From the NCBI RefSeq assembly GCF_051020985.1, contig NC_135008.1:3286001-3350000 (forward strand): 64,000 bases of DNA, written 5' to 3'. The translations under genes and the position numbers were made by a program. The notes beneath the pieces are model-generated. The model saw nothing but the letters and a program-made list of their open reading frames with translations, was not told the DNA's origin and made no database searches. Below, one piece after another: positions 43,430-54,240 of this stretch; the stretch's first letter is position 1; each line of letters opens with the position of its first letter. The stretch comes from Nomia melanderi. Taxonomy: Eukaryota > Arthropoda > Insecta > Hymenoptera > Halictidae.

Positions 43430-43480
43430 TTAACACGCTCAGTGCCACGTGTACCACATGTGGTACATGTTACTTTTTGT
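43430..43480 (+). mobile_element. T7-like TTAA terminus with a perfect palindrome
   Basis: TTAACACGCTCAGTGCCACG resembles the T7 end, and GTACCACATGTGGTAC at 43451-43466 is a perfect palindrome at the position of T7's GGGTCACCGGTGACCC. No other end found, so the element's extent is unknown. Confidence 0.5.
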
Positions 43481-43724
43481 AGGAAAATATTTTTAAGGAA
43501 CACATGGTCAAGAACAGCTGTACAAAGCACTGACAACATAAAGAAACGATATCAAAATATATAGAATTAAAAAAAAAAAACTTGAGTATAACTTAATATT
43601 TTATTTTGAAAATCAATAGTTAATAAGGCTGTGTTTGTTTTGGGAAATTGTGATGCGTGTTCTTTTTCAATGCTTTGTGCCTGTTTTGTTAGGGAGTTGT
43701 TAGTAATGAAGCAACGTTTGGTAT
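43481..43724. other. AT-rich, G/T-rich sequence, nothing recognised
   Basis: Contains an A run (43569-43580) and G/T-rich sequence (ggctgtgtttgttttggg). No gene. Confidence 0.4.
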
Positions 43725-44030
43725 TAGCTGTATAATTTATGACAACTTATGGAGATTTATGAATATTCTATTCCTTTGATTCCAATAAGAATTTAATCTA
43801 ATTCGAAATGATAGTATAATTGTATTAGAAACTGTATAACTTATATAACAACTTATAAAGATTTATGAATATTCTATTCCTTTGACTCACATAAGAATTG
43901 AATCTAATTCGAAATGATAGTATAATTGTATTAGAAACTGTATAACTTATATAACAACTCATAAAGATTTATGAATATTCTGTTCTTGATTCACGTAAGA
44001 ATTGAATTAATTGTAGATAATAGTATTAGA
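43725..44030 (+). repeat. 106-bp tandem repeat, about 3 copies
   Basis: tataacttatataacaactt, aaagatttatgaatattcta, ttgactcacataagaattga and aatgatagtataattgtatt recur with anchors at 43761, 43867 and 43973. Confidence 0.92.
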
Positions 44031-44534
44031 AGTGTAACATGATATATCTCCATTTCTTCTAAACGCTCGTGTTTTCTTAATTTGAGGTTGTCTGACTATT
44101 GCAGCATATTCCCCTAAAAATCTCAATAGTTTGCGAGGCAAAGGGATCACGTCGCGGCGTAATTAATTCGATCTTGACGCGCATATTTATGACACACGTG
44201 CCTGGAGAGATCAGGATTTCGCGGGGCCGTTACGCGGCGCGTCGGCATTCCACCCTGGATCTCCCCGAAGGGACAGGCGTTCGTCCCGCTGTCGGCGATT
44301 CCACGAATTCATCGTTGCGTTCGCGTAGCGGTGCGAGCCACACGCAGGTCAGCTCGCGGTGCGGTGCGGTCCGAGGATCAACGTAACTGGCTCCGTCGTG
44401 ACGTGCCATATCTCCATGTCGAAACAATATTCAATAATATTCTAACGATAATGCGAACTATCGAGCGACTTTTTCAACGTCGGGGGTTGGAGACAAACGC
44501 TAAAACCGAACACGTCAAGATAACTCACTCCTTA
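44031..44534. other. GC-rich patch, no gene recognised
   Basis: 44130-44410 is CpG-dense with 65-95 residue frames and no domain; flanks AT-rich. Confidence 0.4.
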
Positions 44535-44936
44535 TGTCTTCTTTTCGAAATTCTTCAAAACATAAATGTTTCTTTAAAAAAGTGATTAAAGAGATTGATT
44601 CAGCAACATGCAAAGTGAATCGTAAATCGATTAAACCTTTGCAGTCGAGAGGTGACTCACCGCTTGATTTGATATAGTAAATTTATAAGGTCATATATAA
44701 TATTAAGCTTTGTATTGATATGTGAAATATTGGAATAAAACAGATTTGTTTCTCGATTTATGTATGTTCTCTCATTGATTGGTATCAAATAAAATAACCT
44801 ATATTTTACCGGAAAACGTTGAATATTTCTAATGGGAAATTTTCGAGTGCAAAGGGTTAAACCTTCGGTAGATACTTTCCCAGCGTTTTTATACAGAAAT
44901 TTCAAAAATTCAATTGAATTCGGTGGTTTGTGTTAA
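44535..44936 (+). mobile_element. T1b element interrupted by a T2 insertion
   Basis: atgtcttcttttcgaaattc, gattaaagagattg, catgcaaagtgaatcgtaaa then, after the T2 insert, tttcccagcgtttttat, tttcaaaaattcaattgaat and cggtggtttgtgTTAA: the order of T1b at 2627-2890. The break is at the TTAA of the caattaaag site, and the TTAA is duplicated. Confidence 0.7.
44631..44860 (+). mobile_element. T2 TTAA element nested in T1b
   Basis: TTAAACCTTTGCAGTCGAGAG, then ggtgactcaccgcttg, at left; ttttcgagtgcaaagggTTAA at right; 230 bp. Host sequence is continuous on either side when it is removed with one TTAA. Confidence 0.85.
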
Positions 44937-45077
44937 CCTTGGGCCTATGATTTCTTTCTCAACTCTGATATGGCTACTTTGTTATTAATAATTTATTAGG
45001 AAAAGAGAAAAATTCTGAGAATATGTTAATTCTATGTTTCAAGGATAATAGTTGATTACAGAGGAATAATAATTTGT
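44933..45077 (+). mobile_element. T6 element, left part
   Basis: TTAACCTTGGGCCTATGA, tttctttctcaactctga, tatggctactttgttattaa and gattacagaggaataat match T6 at 19841 in order. It shares TTAA with the T1b end and lacks the T6 right end. Confidence 0.75.
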
Positions 45078-45322
45078 GTGATAGATGGGAAGGATGTTAA
45101 TATCTATATGATATTTAGGAACCACGTTATCTGTATGATATCTAAGAACTATGTTACTATCTATATGATATCTAGGAACTATGTTGATATCTATATGACA
45201 TTTAGGAAATATGGTACTATCTGTATGACATCTAGGAACTATGTTGATATCTATATGACATCTAAGAACTCTTTACTATCTGTATGATATCCAGAAACTA
45301 AATTCCACAGTTAACTATTTAA
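45078..45322 (+). mobile_element. T5 right part carrying a 30-bp minisatellite
   Basis: About seven 30-bp units (gatatctatatgacatctag, gaactatgtt) followed by aaattccacagttaactat and TTAA, the T5 right end. The next 40 bp (ctctcccgaatcatatccga) also match the flank of the array at 5676-5990. The array and its right border were therefore copied together. T5's left part is missing. Confidence 0.8.
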
Positions 45323-45970
45323 AAACTCTCCCGAATCATATCCGAAAGCCTCAGATTCGAATTTCACCCGAGAAGATTTGGTATCGCGTTCGATCGCCGC
45401 GGAGGACTACTTGGCCGATGAACCCCTCTGCTCAGCGTGGCGGGGATCGAATAACGAGGCGGAGGGAAGCTTGAAAGGATAACGAAGACGAGTCGGAGGT
45501 GACCCGAGCGAATGGTATCGGCGATCACTCATCGCGGGGCGAGCCGCGCCGCGTATCTGGCTGCCGTATCGCGTATACGAGATTAATAGGGAATAAGCGA
45601 AGATCCAGCGGGGCACTCGAGTTCGTAATCACGGAATGATCTCCGACGGGCACGCCGCGCCGAGGCCGTTGCGGCCGATCGGGCCCGACCACCCTCGAGA
45701 TTTCCTCACGCAAGCCTGGACGAAACCGCGCGGACGAACCTCGAGGCTGCCGCGTAAATCCGAGCCCAGTCGAGATACAATTAGGATTCGCCGGCGAAAA
45801 AGCCGGGAGTCCCGGACTCTGTTCGCTACGTGCTCGTCGCGGGATTCTATCTGATCAGCGGAGGACACTTTATGACCGCCGCTTGAAATCGGGGGGATTT
45901 AGCGGCGCAAACATCGGGATACGCGTCATCGTTCGTTGCCGGTGATTTCTTTTCGAAAATCTGGTTGAAA
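45323..45970. other. T5-associated flank then GC-rich island, no gene
   Basis: 45323-45372 repeats the flank seen at 6013-6060. 45380-45950 is CpG-dense with 60-79 residue frames on both strands and no domain. Confidence 0.45.
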
Positions 45971-46250
45971 GATGCTAAGCGACGCTTTTGTTTCAGTTTA
46001 GAGATTGAATGATGTTTTTCGATAAAAGATTCTAAGTGCGACCGTTCTATTTTTCTATTTCTGAGCAGGCGATGACAAAAATGAAAGTAATTAGAAGGAG
46101 GTTGAAGAATGCTAAGCGACGCTTTTGTTTCAGTTTAGAGATTGAATGATGTTTTTCTGTTTTTAGATGAAAGATTCTAAGTGCGATCGTTCTATTTTTC
46201 TATTTTGAGTAGTCGTTGACAGAAATGAGAGTAATTAAAAGGGAGACGAA
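45971..46250 (+). repeat. 137-bp tandem duplication
   Basis: gatgctaagcgacgcttttg, tttcagtttagagattgaat, gatgtttttc, agattctaagtgcgaYcgtt, ctatttttctatt occur twice (45971 and 46108). The copies differ by a few substitutions and a small insertion (tgtttttaga). Confidence 0.92.
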
Positions 46251-46349
46251 TAGATAAACTTAGATTTGATCGTGGGTAATTCTCGCGTTAATGACGAATG
46301 CAGTGGTGTTTATCTGTTCGCTATGTGATTTTAGTATGAGTGTTCTGTT

Positions 46350-46620
46350 TTGTGTGCTCTGGAGAACTTGGGTATTTGTACTTTATACGGGGTGGAGTTT
46401 CATATTTTGAAACGGAGATGTCTAGGATTTCCAGAAGTAAATAATTTTTGCGCTGCTTTCGTAATTTCCGTGGATTTCCCAGTTCAGCTACCATGGAAAA
46501 ATAAACGGGAAGCCACTATGCAGCATAAATTTAGAAACACAAATTGCAAGTACTGTGGTGTTTGTTAAAAGTTCCTTTGCGTTATCAAACTGTGTCTGGT
46601 TAATTTATACATGAATATTA
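46350..46620 (+). pseudogene. Possible decayed piggyBac-type transposase C-terminus
   Basis: The frame at 46350-46568 ends NTNCKYCGVC and, after one stop, continues KFLCVIKLCLVNLY. A run of CxxC pairs followed by LCV and a further Cys, preceded by a basic KNKREATMQHK stretch, is the layout of the cysteine-rich C-terminal domain of many piggyBac transposases. FPVQLP upstream is also a familiar position for proline in that region. No catalytic DDD domain is visible, so this is a relic at best. The similarity is from pattern memory, not alignment. Confidence 0.25.
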
Positions 46621-46860
46621 AAAACATCAGAACTAGCTTCACAATATTCTAAACTCCAATCATAATCCCCCACCCCAAAATCCATTACCGTCAACAAAGC
46701 CAGCAACACATCAGCCAATCGCAAAGCGTAAAAATGAAAACACAATGATCAAGCGTCTTCGCACATTTTTCTCCAATCATCCCTTCCTCCATACCTGCAA
46801 CCCTTCCCACCGTTTCACCCCGTTCTCCCTCCGTTCGACAACGTTCCCCGCACTCTCTTC
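46621..46860. other. A/C-rich trough flank, nothing recognised
   Basis: C-rich, G-poor + strand (46621-46680: 2 G, 20 C), leading into a GC island. No gene. Confidence 0.5.
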
Positions 46861-47730
46861 CCCTTTCCCTCTCGACCGGTCAGCAGAGAAGGGGGTGAGA
46901 GGTTTCCGCGAGCGAACGTGAGCGCGTAGGTCGTCGCTCGCCGCTCTTCCCGACTGATGACGTGTTCAACGTGTTTCACGGAATGCCACGAGCAGCTCTC
47001 ATTGTAACGGAGTTAGGCCCGCGGGCCACTCTCGTCAGAATGCGCCGCGCCGCGCCGGCTCGCTCGCACCAGCACACGCTCCGAGCCGGAGAACACACGT
47101 ACAGGTCGCGGCGAGGTTGCAACCCGCCGCGTGGGCGTTTGGCTCGGGCAGGTGGATGCTTGCCCCACGGCGCTAACACCGTGGATCGCGCACGCACCGC
47201 ACGCCGGCCGCACACGAGCCATGGGAGCCGGACGCCATCGTCCGAGCTGAAATCCCCTTGGCCTGCCGCGAACCCTTTTCTTCGCTTTTTGTTGCCGGTC
47301 TCTTGGAAATTTGGAATTGCCCCGGAGAAACTGAATTTTGCTTGACGCGAACGTAAAGCGCTCCTATCGTTGAGCTTCGCAGTTGGTTACGGCGATGCTC
47401 TGGCTCGGTTTCGGATTAGCGATGCCGAGCCTGAATGAAATAACGAGATTTTCGATGAGCTGTAATTGGATCGATGTCGATAAGTTGTGGAATTCTTCGA
47501 TGAGAAATTCCGTCGATACGTGTTGTGGAACTCTTCGTTAGAGACTCCGTGGAACTCTTGGTTAGAAATTCGATGTGTTAAGATCTACCCTTAAATAGGT
47601 GGCTGTGAGGGTAGCGTCGGGGATGAGACACGAAGATTGGTTGTCTCCTAGAATTACAAGTTTTGGACAGGGAGGAGGCCGTTTTTCCTGATTGGTGACA
47701 GTCACCGGAAAGTTGTCGACAGTCAAAGGG
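46861..47730. other. GC-rich island then imperfect short repeats, no gene
   Basis: 46880-47300 is CpG-dense with a 127-residue + frame lacking any domain, opposite two minus frames. 47480-47580 has imperfect 30-bp repeats (ggaaYtcttcgWtgagaaat). 47719-47734 is an isolated T4-like TTAA end (gacagtcaaagggttaa). Confidence 0.4.
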
Positions 47731-47796
47731 TTAAGATATCAATCACTGCGAAACAAAACAATCGAAATCATTTTGACTAGGTAGTTCTAGTGTTAA
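47731..47796 (+). mobile_element. T1 deletion derivative of 66 bp
   Basis: Between TTAA sites: tcaatcactgcgaaacaaaa, caatcgaaatcattttgact, aggtagttctagtgTTAA, the last part of T1 with half of its palindrome deleted. Confidence 0.75.
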
Positions 47797-49285
47797 AGGA
47801 TTTCAGAGTTTTCATGGTTACAGTTATAGACACTCGAGGCTTTCGGATAGTTGAATTAATGGTTTCACGGTTAAGATAGCTATTCGAGGTTAATAGAGTA
47901 CCTAAGCTTGAATGGATTGCAGTTTCCACAAAACTGTAAAGAATTATTCAAAGACTTATAGACAAACACGAGCCGAGAGTTGAATAACTTAGTTTAAGAC
48001 GCAACTTCTTTCGCAGTGGCCAGTAATTATTTATCAATCCCAGCGATCTATGTTTCGCAAGACGGGAGCGTGGCTCGGTTTGTTAACACCCGCGGTGTAC
48101 GCACAGTTCCCAGGAGGCAATTCTGCATCGTCCGCCGGCCGATTCGCTCCTTATTCACCGAGACATCTCCGGACGGTCGCCTTAATCACCCGGAAGGTAG
48201 CCGAAATCATCGATCAAAGCCCCGGGAGTACTATCGGCGGATAGGCTGTCGATGAAAGCAGAAAGATCCAGAAGACAAGCCAGCCCACTGCTCGGGGACA
48301 ATTAACGATCGGTCGTTGCGGGATCGGCAGGGACACGGAACAGACGCCGAGCCGTAGGAGGTTTTCTTTGGCGGGTACAATAAATGGATAGCAGTCGAAC
48401 GCAAGGTTTTGTTTGTGTTCTTCGTGGTCGGGAGCTTGGGAGCATGTGCGGTGATTGCCGTAACCATCGGGCACGCCTGCCTGACTGGCTGACTGCTCGC
48501 TTCGCTCGCTCGCTCGCTCGCCTCTCCCGGCCTTCTCTCCCCGATGGTCCGTGTCGCTCTCGCCTCGTTGCCTCCGCTATCTTTTGCACGGCAATGCACC
48601 GAATGCACTTTGCTGCACGCTGCTGCACTGCACCTTCAATGTATCACCTATCTACCTGCGTCCGTACGCAACCGCCCTCCCCTCCACCGGTGCTTCCTCT
48701 TTGCCTCCTTCTCGTCGGTCTTCCCCTCCTTTGTCGCGAACAGCTTTTGCTACTTCCATCTCTGTTCGGCTGTTGTTCGCGAGGATTCGATGGGCGGAAT
48801 TTATTCCTGCGATTCGAATCGAGCGATGCGGTTCGTTCGCGTTTGACGGTTTCGTTGTCTTTTGATTAATTGGATGGTTGATGTGTGGGACCACGATAGA
48901 AAAGATCGATTTCAGGATGGCGATCGATGTTTTATCCGGTGCCCGGTGTTACCTGGGAATCCCGTTTTCAATTATAGAACGCAGAGACGCGGTTTATTGG
49001 ACGATGAGAGTCGGCCTTGCGGAAAGATCAACGGATGAACGCTGCAGGCATGCGAGAGCGAAGAGAGCTGCAGAAAGGGAAACAAGAGTACGATTAATCT
49101 AGGATTCCCGCGAGCGTGTAAACAATGGGACGTGTTGCGATGAGGGTTCAATTGGCCGTGCAGCAATTTCGATTAATCTGGAGTGGACGAGGATCGTTAA
49201 TGACGCTGCCGTGAAACTGAGGAGCGTGGGCAGAGATTTAAGCAGAAACGTGAAAGTTACTTCGACCTACCAGTAGTCGAACATG
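47797..49285. other. Mixed then GC-rich island, no gene recognised
   Basis: 48020-48840 is GC-rich with a GCTC run (cgctcgctcgctcgctcgc at about 48505) and CT-rich sequence. Frames up to 161 residues overlap in several phases; their translations are Ser/Leu/Cys-rich and unrecognised. 48840-48900 is G/T-rich. Confidence 0.4.
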
Positions 49286-49750
49286 AAACAAGGATCAACG
49301 ATCTTTCATCTTCCATTTCTTAACTCTTTTCTAATTCAACGACGACAGACTCGTCTCTATTTTACAGAAAATACACAAAGTCTCGAAACAAACCGAACAA
49401 ACTTCAAGCCACCAATGCCCAAACCTAAAACAAGGTTCACCAATCTTCCATCTTCCATTTCTCAACTCTTTTCTATTTCAACGACAACAAACTCGTCCCT
49501 ATTTCGCAGAAAATACAAAAAGTCCCGAAACAAACTGACCAAACTCCAAGCTACCAATGCCCAAACCTAAAACAGGGACCCACAATTTTCCATTCTCCAT
49601 TTCCCAACTATTTCCTACTTCAACAACAGACTTCTCGCTAATTCATAAAAACTACACAAAGTCCCAAAACCAACTAACCAAACTTCAAGCTGCCAATGCC
49701 CAAACCTATAACAAAAACCCAAAATTTTCCATTTTCCATTTCCCAGCTCC
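49286..49750 (+). repeat. 142-bp tandem repeat, about 3.3 copies
   Basis: aaacaaggWtcaMc, aatcttccatcttccatttc, tcaactcttttctatttcaa, acaaactcgtc, aaaatacacaaagtc and caccaatgcccaaacctaa recur; anchors at 49286, 49428, 49570 and about 49710. The + strand is A/C-rich with few G. The 95- and 151-residue open frames here follow the repeat. Confidence 0.92.
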
Positions 49751-50263
49751 TCAGCCGTCCTCGCCCACGCGCGATTCCGAATCTCTCAATCTCGATCCAC
49801 GTCCTTCTTCCATATACGCAGCTCGCCCCTTTCCTCCCGTCGCTGCCCCTCCCCGCCCGTTCTCCGCGTTAACACTTTCTCTCCCTCTTGGCCGTCTTTC
49901 TCTCGCTCCGGGTCCGCGACCGTCCGCGCGTTCCCTCTCCGCCCCGCGGCCGCTGTATCGGACACCGGTCGGGCCGAGCGACCACCTTCCTCAACAGCCA
50001 GCTTATCTATAAGCACGAAGGCGAAGTGACTCACCGTCGGTGAGCGGCGCGAGCACTTGTCGCGGGTAGCCGCGACGCGGATGCCGATTCCGAGACCGGG
50101 TTCCGCGAGTACCGGCCGCCTAGGAAAGGTTCCCGGGCATGTCGCCCGCCGCACACAGCCGTTGCGCAAGATGATTTTATGTCCGAGCGGCGCAGGTGGA
50201 CACACACGGGGGCCCGGTCGCGGCGAACCTTTCCCGCGTGAGAATTCTCGAACAGGGGCGTCG
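49751..50263. other. GC-rich island, no gene recognised
   Basis: CpG-dense, pyrimidine-rich to about 49930. Frames of 110-139 residues overlap on both strands with no domain. Confidence 0.4.
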
Positions 50264-50640
50264 GTTGACGTTCGTCGGTCCGACGTCTGGAGTAAAACTT
50301 GTGTCTTGATACATGGGAAATACGTTTCGTTGGATCAACCTTGCACTTGGAATAGGATGTACAGTAGCTCTCAGGTTTCCAGGGCTTGAGAGGTTGCATG
50401 TTGTAGGTTGTGACCTCTCGGAGGTACGGAAGTTACCTGAGTGTTGCTACCGGTTGACGTTCGTCGGTTCGACGTCTGGAGTAAGACTCGGTGTCTTGAG
50501 ACTCATGGGAAATACGTTTCGTTGGATCAACCTTGCACTTGTAGCTTTCAGGTTTCCAGGGATTGAGAGGTTGCAGGTTGCAGGTTGTAGGTTGTCTTCT
50601 GGGAGGTAGTAGGGAAGTTACCTGAGTGTTTTGCTACCGT
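50264..50640 (+). repeat. 189-bp tandem duplication
   Basis: gttgacgttcgtcggtYcga, cgtctggagtaa, catgggaaatacgtttcgtt, ggatcaaccttgcacttg, aggtttccagggMttgagag and gaagttacctgagtgtt occur twice (50264 and 50453). G/T-rich on the + strand. Confidence 0.93.
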
Positions 50641-50663
50641 TGTGACGAGGAATGAGTATAATG

Positions 50664-50867
50664 TGATGGAGTCTGTTGAGGCTATGACTTATTTTCCAAC
50701 TGTGACCGATACAACTTTGTCAATAACTTAGTGGAAAGAGAGAACTTTGATGTGTATTCGTTTGCCCTACCTAATATTTGGTAACAAAGGAATATTTCAT
50801 TTGAATTCAAAGTTGTTGAGTGATACTGATGTTTGTTGAGTCTTGATATTGTAAGGCAAGGGGTTAA
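50664..50867 (+). mobile_element. Degenerate T6 element
   Basis: gaggctatgacttattttcc, atacaactttgtcaataa, gtaacaaaggaatatt and ttgtaaggcaaggggTTAA follow the T6 order. The left TTAA is lost. Confidence 0.55.
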
Positions 50868-52480
50868 TAGTATTAGATTTATGGATATTTATTGTAGTTT
50901 AGCCTAGAGATCCTAGGGAAATCGCTGTTCATTCAGATGATGGAAGTTATAGCATTATAAATAGACAATTAGAAGATATACAAATGTTTTCTAAACGATA
51001 TTTATAAATACGTTACTTTAAGACATTCGCTGAAATATTCAATGTTTCGCTAACATTCTTCCTGAGCAACAGATACAGACGAAGTCTATGAAAAAGACTG
51101 TCTCCATCAACGGAGAGCTCCCTCCGTCGAGTCATCAATAAAACAGATCGCCCAACAGCCAGCTCCGCGCCGCTCCCGTTCTAATTAGCCGCGACCAACG
51201 TCGATAATCAACCTCTCCGCACATCCGCACGCGCGTCATTCCGCGCGCCTCTAAACCATCCCGTCGATCCCCTATCCCGGTTCGTTTCAGATCGTTATTG
51301 CCATCCGCTGGTGTCCGGCGATGCTAATAACAGGAGACAGAGTAAAATAAACTACCGGTGTAACTGTACAGGCACCGATAATGGGGACCGGTCGGCCGTT
51401 TAATAGAAGCTTCTCCGGGACTATCGGGTGACCGTCGAAAAGATCCGGCGGGTCAGCGGTCTGCGGATCGACCGGCGATAGTCCGCGGCGGGCAGAGCGG
51501 AGAGGAACAGGAAGCGCGAGCCTTAAAGCGGAATATCAACGGGGCCGTGGTTCCGCGAGATAATCGGTCCAATCCCTTTCGGATTTATTCCTCCGACCGA
51601 TAGATCGTTCCCTCCACCCATTGTGAGCGCGCGCGGGTAATGCACTCGGATATTTACGAGCGACATTTTTCGCGTTTCTAACCGTGATAGCCGGCCGGGC
51701 ACCGGGCAGACCCGCGGAGATTATATTCCCCCGGCGCTGATATTTCCGCGCGGGCTCGCGAGCTCGCTCGCCGGCGCGCGCGAGTGCTCGCAGCCGGGCC
51801 GCGCGTGGGAGTGCGAGATCGGATCTCGTTCAATTTCGTCGAGAGTTAATGGCCACGACTTCGCTTCACGTAACGGCACGGTGTCCGCGTTTTTTCCGCC
51901 GCGTCGCATTTACTACGCGCCGCGGCACCGTACAATGGCGCATTCAAAGCAGCGCAGCGTAGCGCGGCGCGGCGCGGAGCGGAGCGGTTCGCGGACCTCT
52001 CGATTACTCGATTACGGGGCCGCGATACGCTCTCCCGACGCCGATTGAAATTTCCCCGGTCCCGGGAATGCTCCCTTTGAATAATCGACGCCATCCAGCG
52101 CGAGCGGTTCTCCGCTTTTTTTCCACCCCCGTCGCACCCCGCCGCTGTTTTTTCCGCGGGTTTTTTCCTTTTTGCTTTTGTTCGCCCGTTGTTTTGTTTT
52201 ACGGTAGACCGTGGCCGATTCCGGCGTGGCGGCACGCCTATCCGCTCCCGGCCCGAGGATCTCGGAAATTTGTTCCGCCCGTTCGAAATGCCGTGATCCG
52301 CCGCGCCGCGCCGCGTCGACGATTAAATCGAACGCCGACGTGGGAATATGCGCGAGAACTGAATTATTGCTCGCCGGGTCTGCGGACTGATCGCCGAGCT
52401 GCTCGGGGTCGAGGCTGGCCTCGGGTTTGACGAGTTGACGGTGATTCGGACAGGTGATAGGGAGTGGTTTCTTAACTTTG
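50868..52480. other. AT-rich flank then large GC-rich island, no gene
   Basis: 50868-51110 AT-rich; 51120-52440 strongly CpG-dense, with an imperfect GCG/GGAGC repeat (gcgcggcgcggcgcggagcg at about 51962-51981). Frames of 62-129 residues on both strands without domains. From 52430 the + strand becomes G/T-rich. Confidence 0.4.
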
Positions 52481-52689
52481 TGGGGATTTTTAGGTTGCGT
52501 GGCTGACGCGTTTCTGGAGGTGGAGCTGTCTATGGGAGTACGGTTTCTTTGTGGCTTTCTGTTGGTAGGTGTACTTGGGAAATGAAGCTATGGCGTTGGA
52601 AAACGTGATTAGATGGAGAAGATTAGTAGAATCTTTGTTGTAGAATCTCGTATCATTAATTCTCATATTCATCTTGATTACCACGTAAT

Positions 52690-53095
52690 TTCAACTTTGA
52701 ACTGCTCAATCCTTAAATTATATCAACTTCGAATCACTCTAGTTTTCAAGTTATGTAAACTTCAAACCACTCTTCTAATTCTCAAATAATTCCCCTTCGA
52801 CCTACTCTGTGAATTCTCGAATAATTCCCCTCTACTCTGTCAATTCTCAAATTATCAACTTCGACCTAATCTTTGAATTCTCAAATACTTCCCCTTCGAC
52901 CTACTCTGTTAATTCTCAAATTATCAACTTCGAGCTACTCTTTGAATTCTCAAATAATCCCCCTCTACTCTGTCAATTCTCAAATTATCAACTTCGACCT
53001 ACTCTTCTAATTCTCAAATAATTCCCCTCTACTCTGTCAATTCTCAAATTACCAACTTCGAACCACTCCTCCGATTCTCAAACAATGTCAATTTC
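52690..53095 (+). repeat. 64-69 bp tandem repeat, pyrimidine/A-rich
   Basis: attctcaaattatcaactt, cgacctactctttgaattct and caaataattcccctctactc recur; aaattatc anchors at 52849, 52918, 52982 and 53046 with a more diverged left part. 52981-53040 has 19 C and 2 G. Confidence 0.9.
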
Positions 53096-53783
53096 GCAGA
53101 CCCATTGGAAGCAAGATCGTTCCCAAGAAACGGCACGCACGGTGGCAGATCCGCAATGGCGCAAAAAAACGGTCGCGTCGCCTCGCAGGAAGTCTGCGTG
53201 CTCCGCGGCCATCTCCGGGGACGTTCGCCACGCTTGATCGGCATGCAAATCGTCGGAGCGCGGGACTCGACCTCGCGGAATTCCTATTTATCGATCGGCG
53301 ACGGAACCGGCCAGAAAAGGAATCGGTACGGGAGATGATCCCGGCACGTCGACGGTCGCCGCGGCACACGTGGCAAGATCCACGGACCGTGTCGATCACG
53401 TTCGCCGGAATCATTATCATTGATCATCCTCTCCGCCCTCTCGTCGAGCGTCCGGGCCTATCGGCTAATTGCCATCGTGCCGGCGATCTCGCGGCCGTGA
53501 AATCGTGAACGTTCCTCGGTCGCGTACGATCGTGAGAGCTCGCCCTCCCTCTTTCCTCACCTCCGGAGATTTTCTGGTTTAGCGGATCGGCGTAGATCGC
53601 TCGACGAGATTCCGAGATCGGAGAATAGGCCTTGCGATGGGAAACAGTCAGGAAAAGAAGCTATTGGAAATTCGATTGATTTAGAAGTTTATCGACGAGT
53701 ATGTAGCGATATGATACAGGTAGCTGAGCAGTTCGTATCTCTGGTCGATTTCTAACTTCAGATTAACCGAAGTCAGAGTTAAC
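53096..53783. other. GC-rich island, no gene recognised
   Basis: CpG-dense to 53600 with 61-110 residue frames and no domain; then AT-rich. Confidence 0.4.
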
Positions 53784-53931
53784 TTAACCCTCTGTAGGCT
53801 TATGTAACTTTGAAGTCGCATATCGGTATATTGGCGTCTTGTTGATTTATTTCGTTGTGCACTCAAAGTGGTGAATGAAATTGAGTAATCAGTTAACTGA
53901 AGCTTTTATACGCTCAGGCGTGAAGGTTTAA
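53784..53931 (+). mobile_element. T9 TTAA miniature element, copy 2
   Basis: TTAACCCTCTGTAGGCTTATG to cgctcaggcgtgaaggTTTAA, 148 bp, same length as 14807-14954 and about nine-tenths identical by eye. Confidence 0.75.
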
Positions 53932-53950
53932 TGTCGTAATTTGAAAGTTC

Positions 53951-54240
53951 CCCATTTGGCGGCTGAATTCTCAAAATTGATAAAAATATCGAAATGCTCA
54001 ATAAGTAAATTAATTCTCAACTGGCAATGTTTTCCAATTACCAAACCACTTGAGCCACATATTTGATGCTACACACCGTCTAACGAGCCATCAATGGTAC
54101 ACTGTCTACCATTCTTAAGAAAATTTATTAACACATTCACACCGATGTAATTTCCATTCTTTCCCATTTGGCGGCTGAATTCTCGAAACTGATGAAAATA
54201 TTGAAACGATCAATAAGTAAATTAATTCCTCAAATTAAAT
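53951..54240 (+). repeat. Direct repeat about 212 bp apart
   Basis: cccatttggcggctgaattc, tcRaaaYtgatRaaaatatY, gaaaYgMtcaataagtaaat and taattc occur at 53951 and 54163. The block between contains tta-rich unique sequence. Confidence 0.85.

Noticed and set aside
49283..50012. 95- and 151-residue open frames
   Set aside because: They run through the 142-bp tandem repeat and into GC-rich DNA; composition (Ser, Pro, Thr, Asn) follows the A/C-rich strand.
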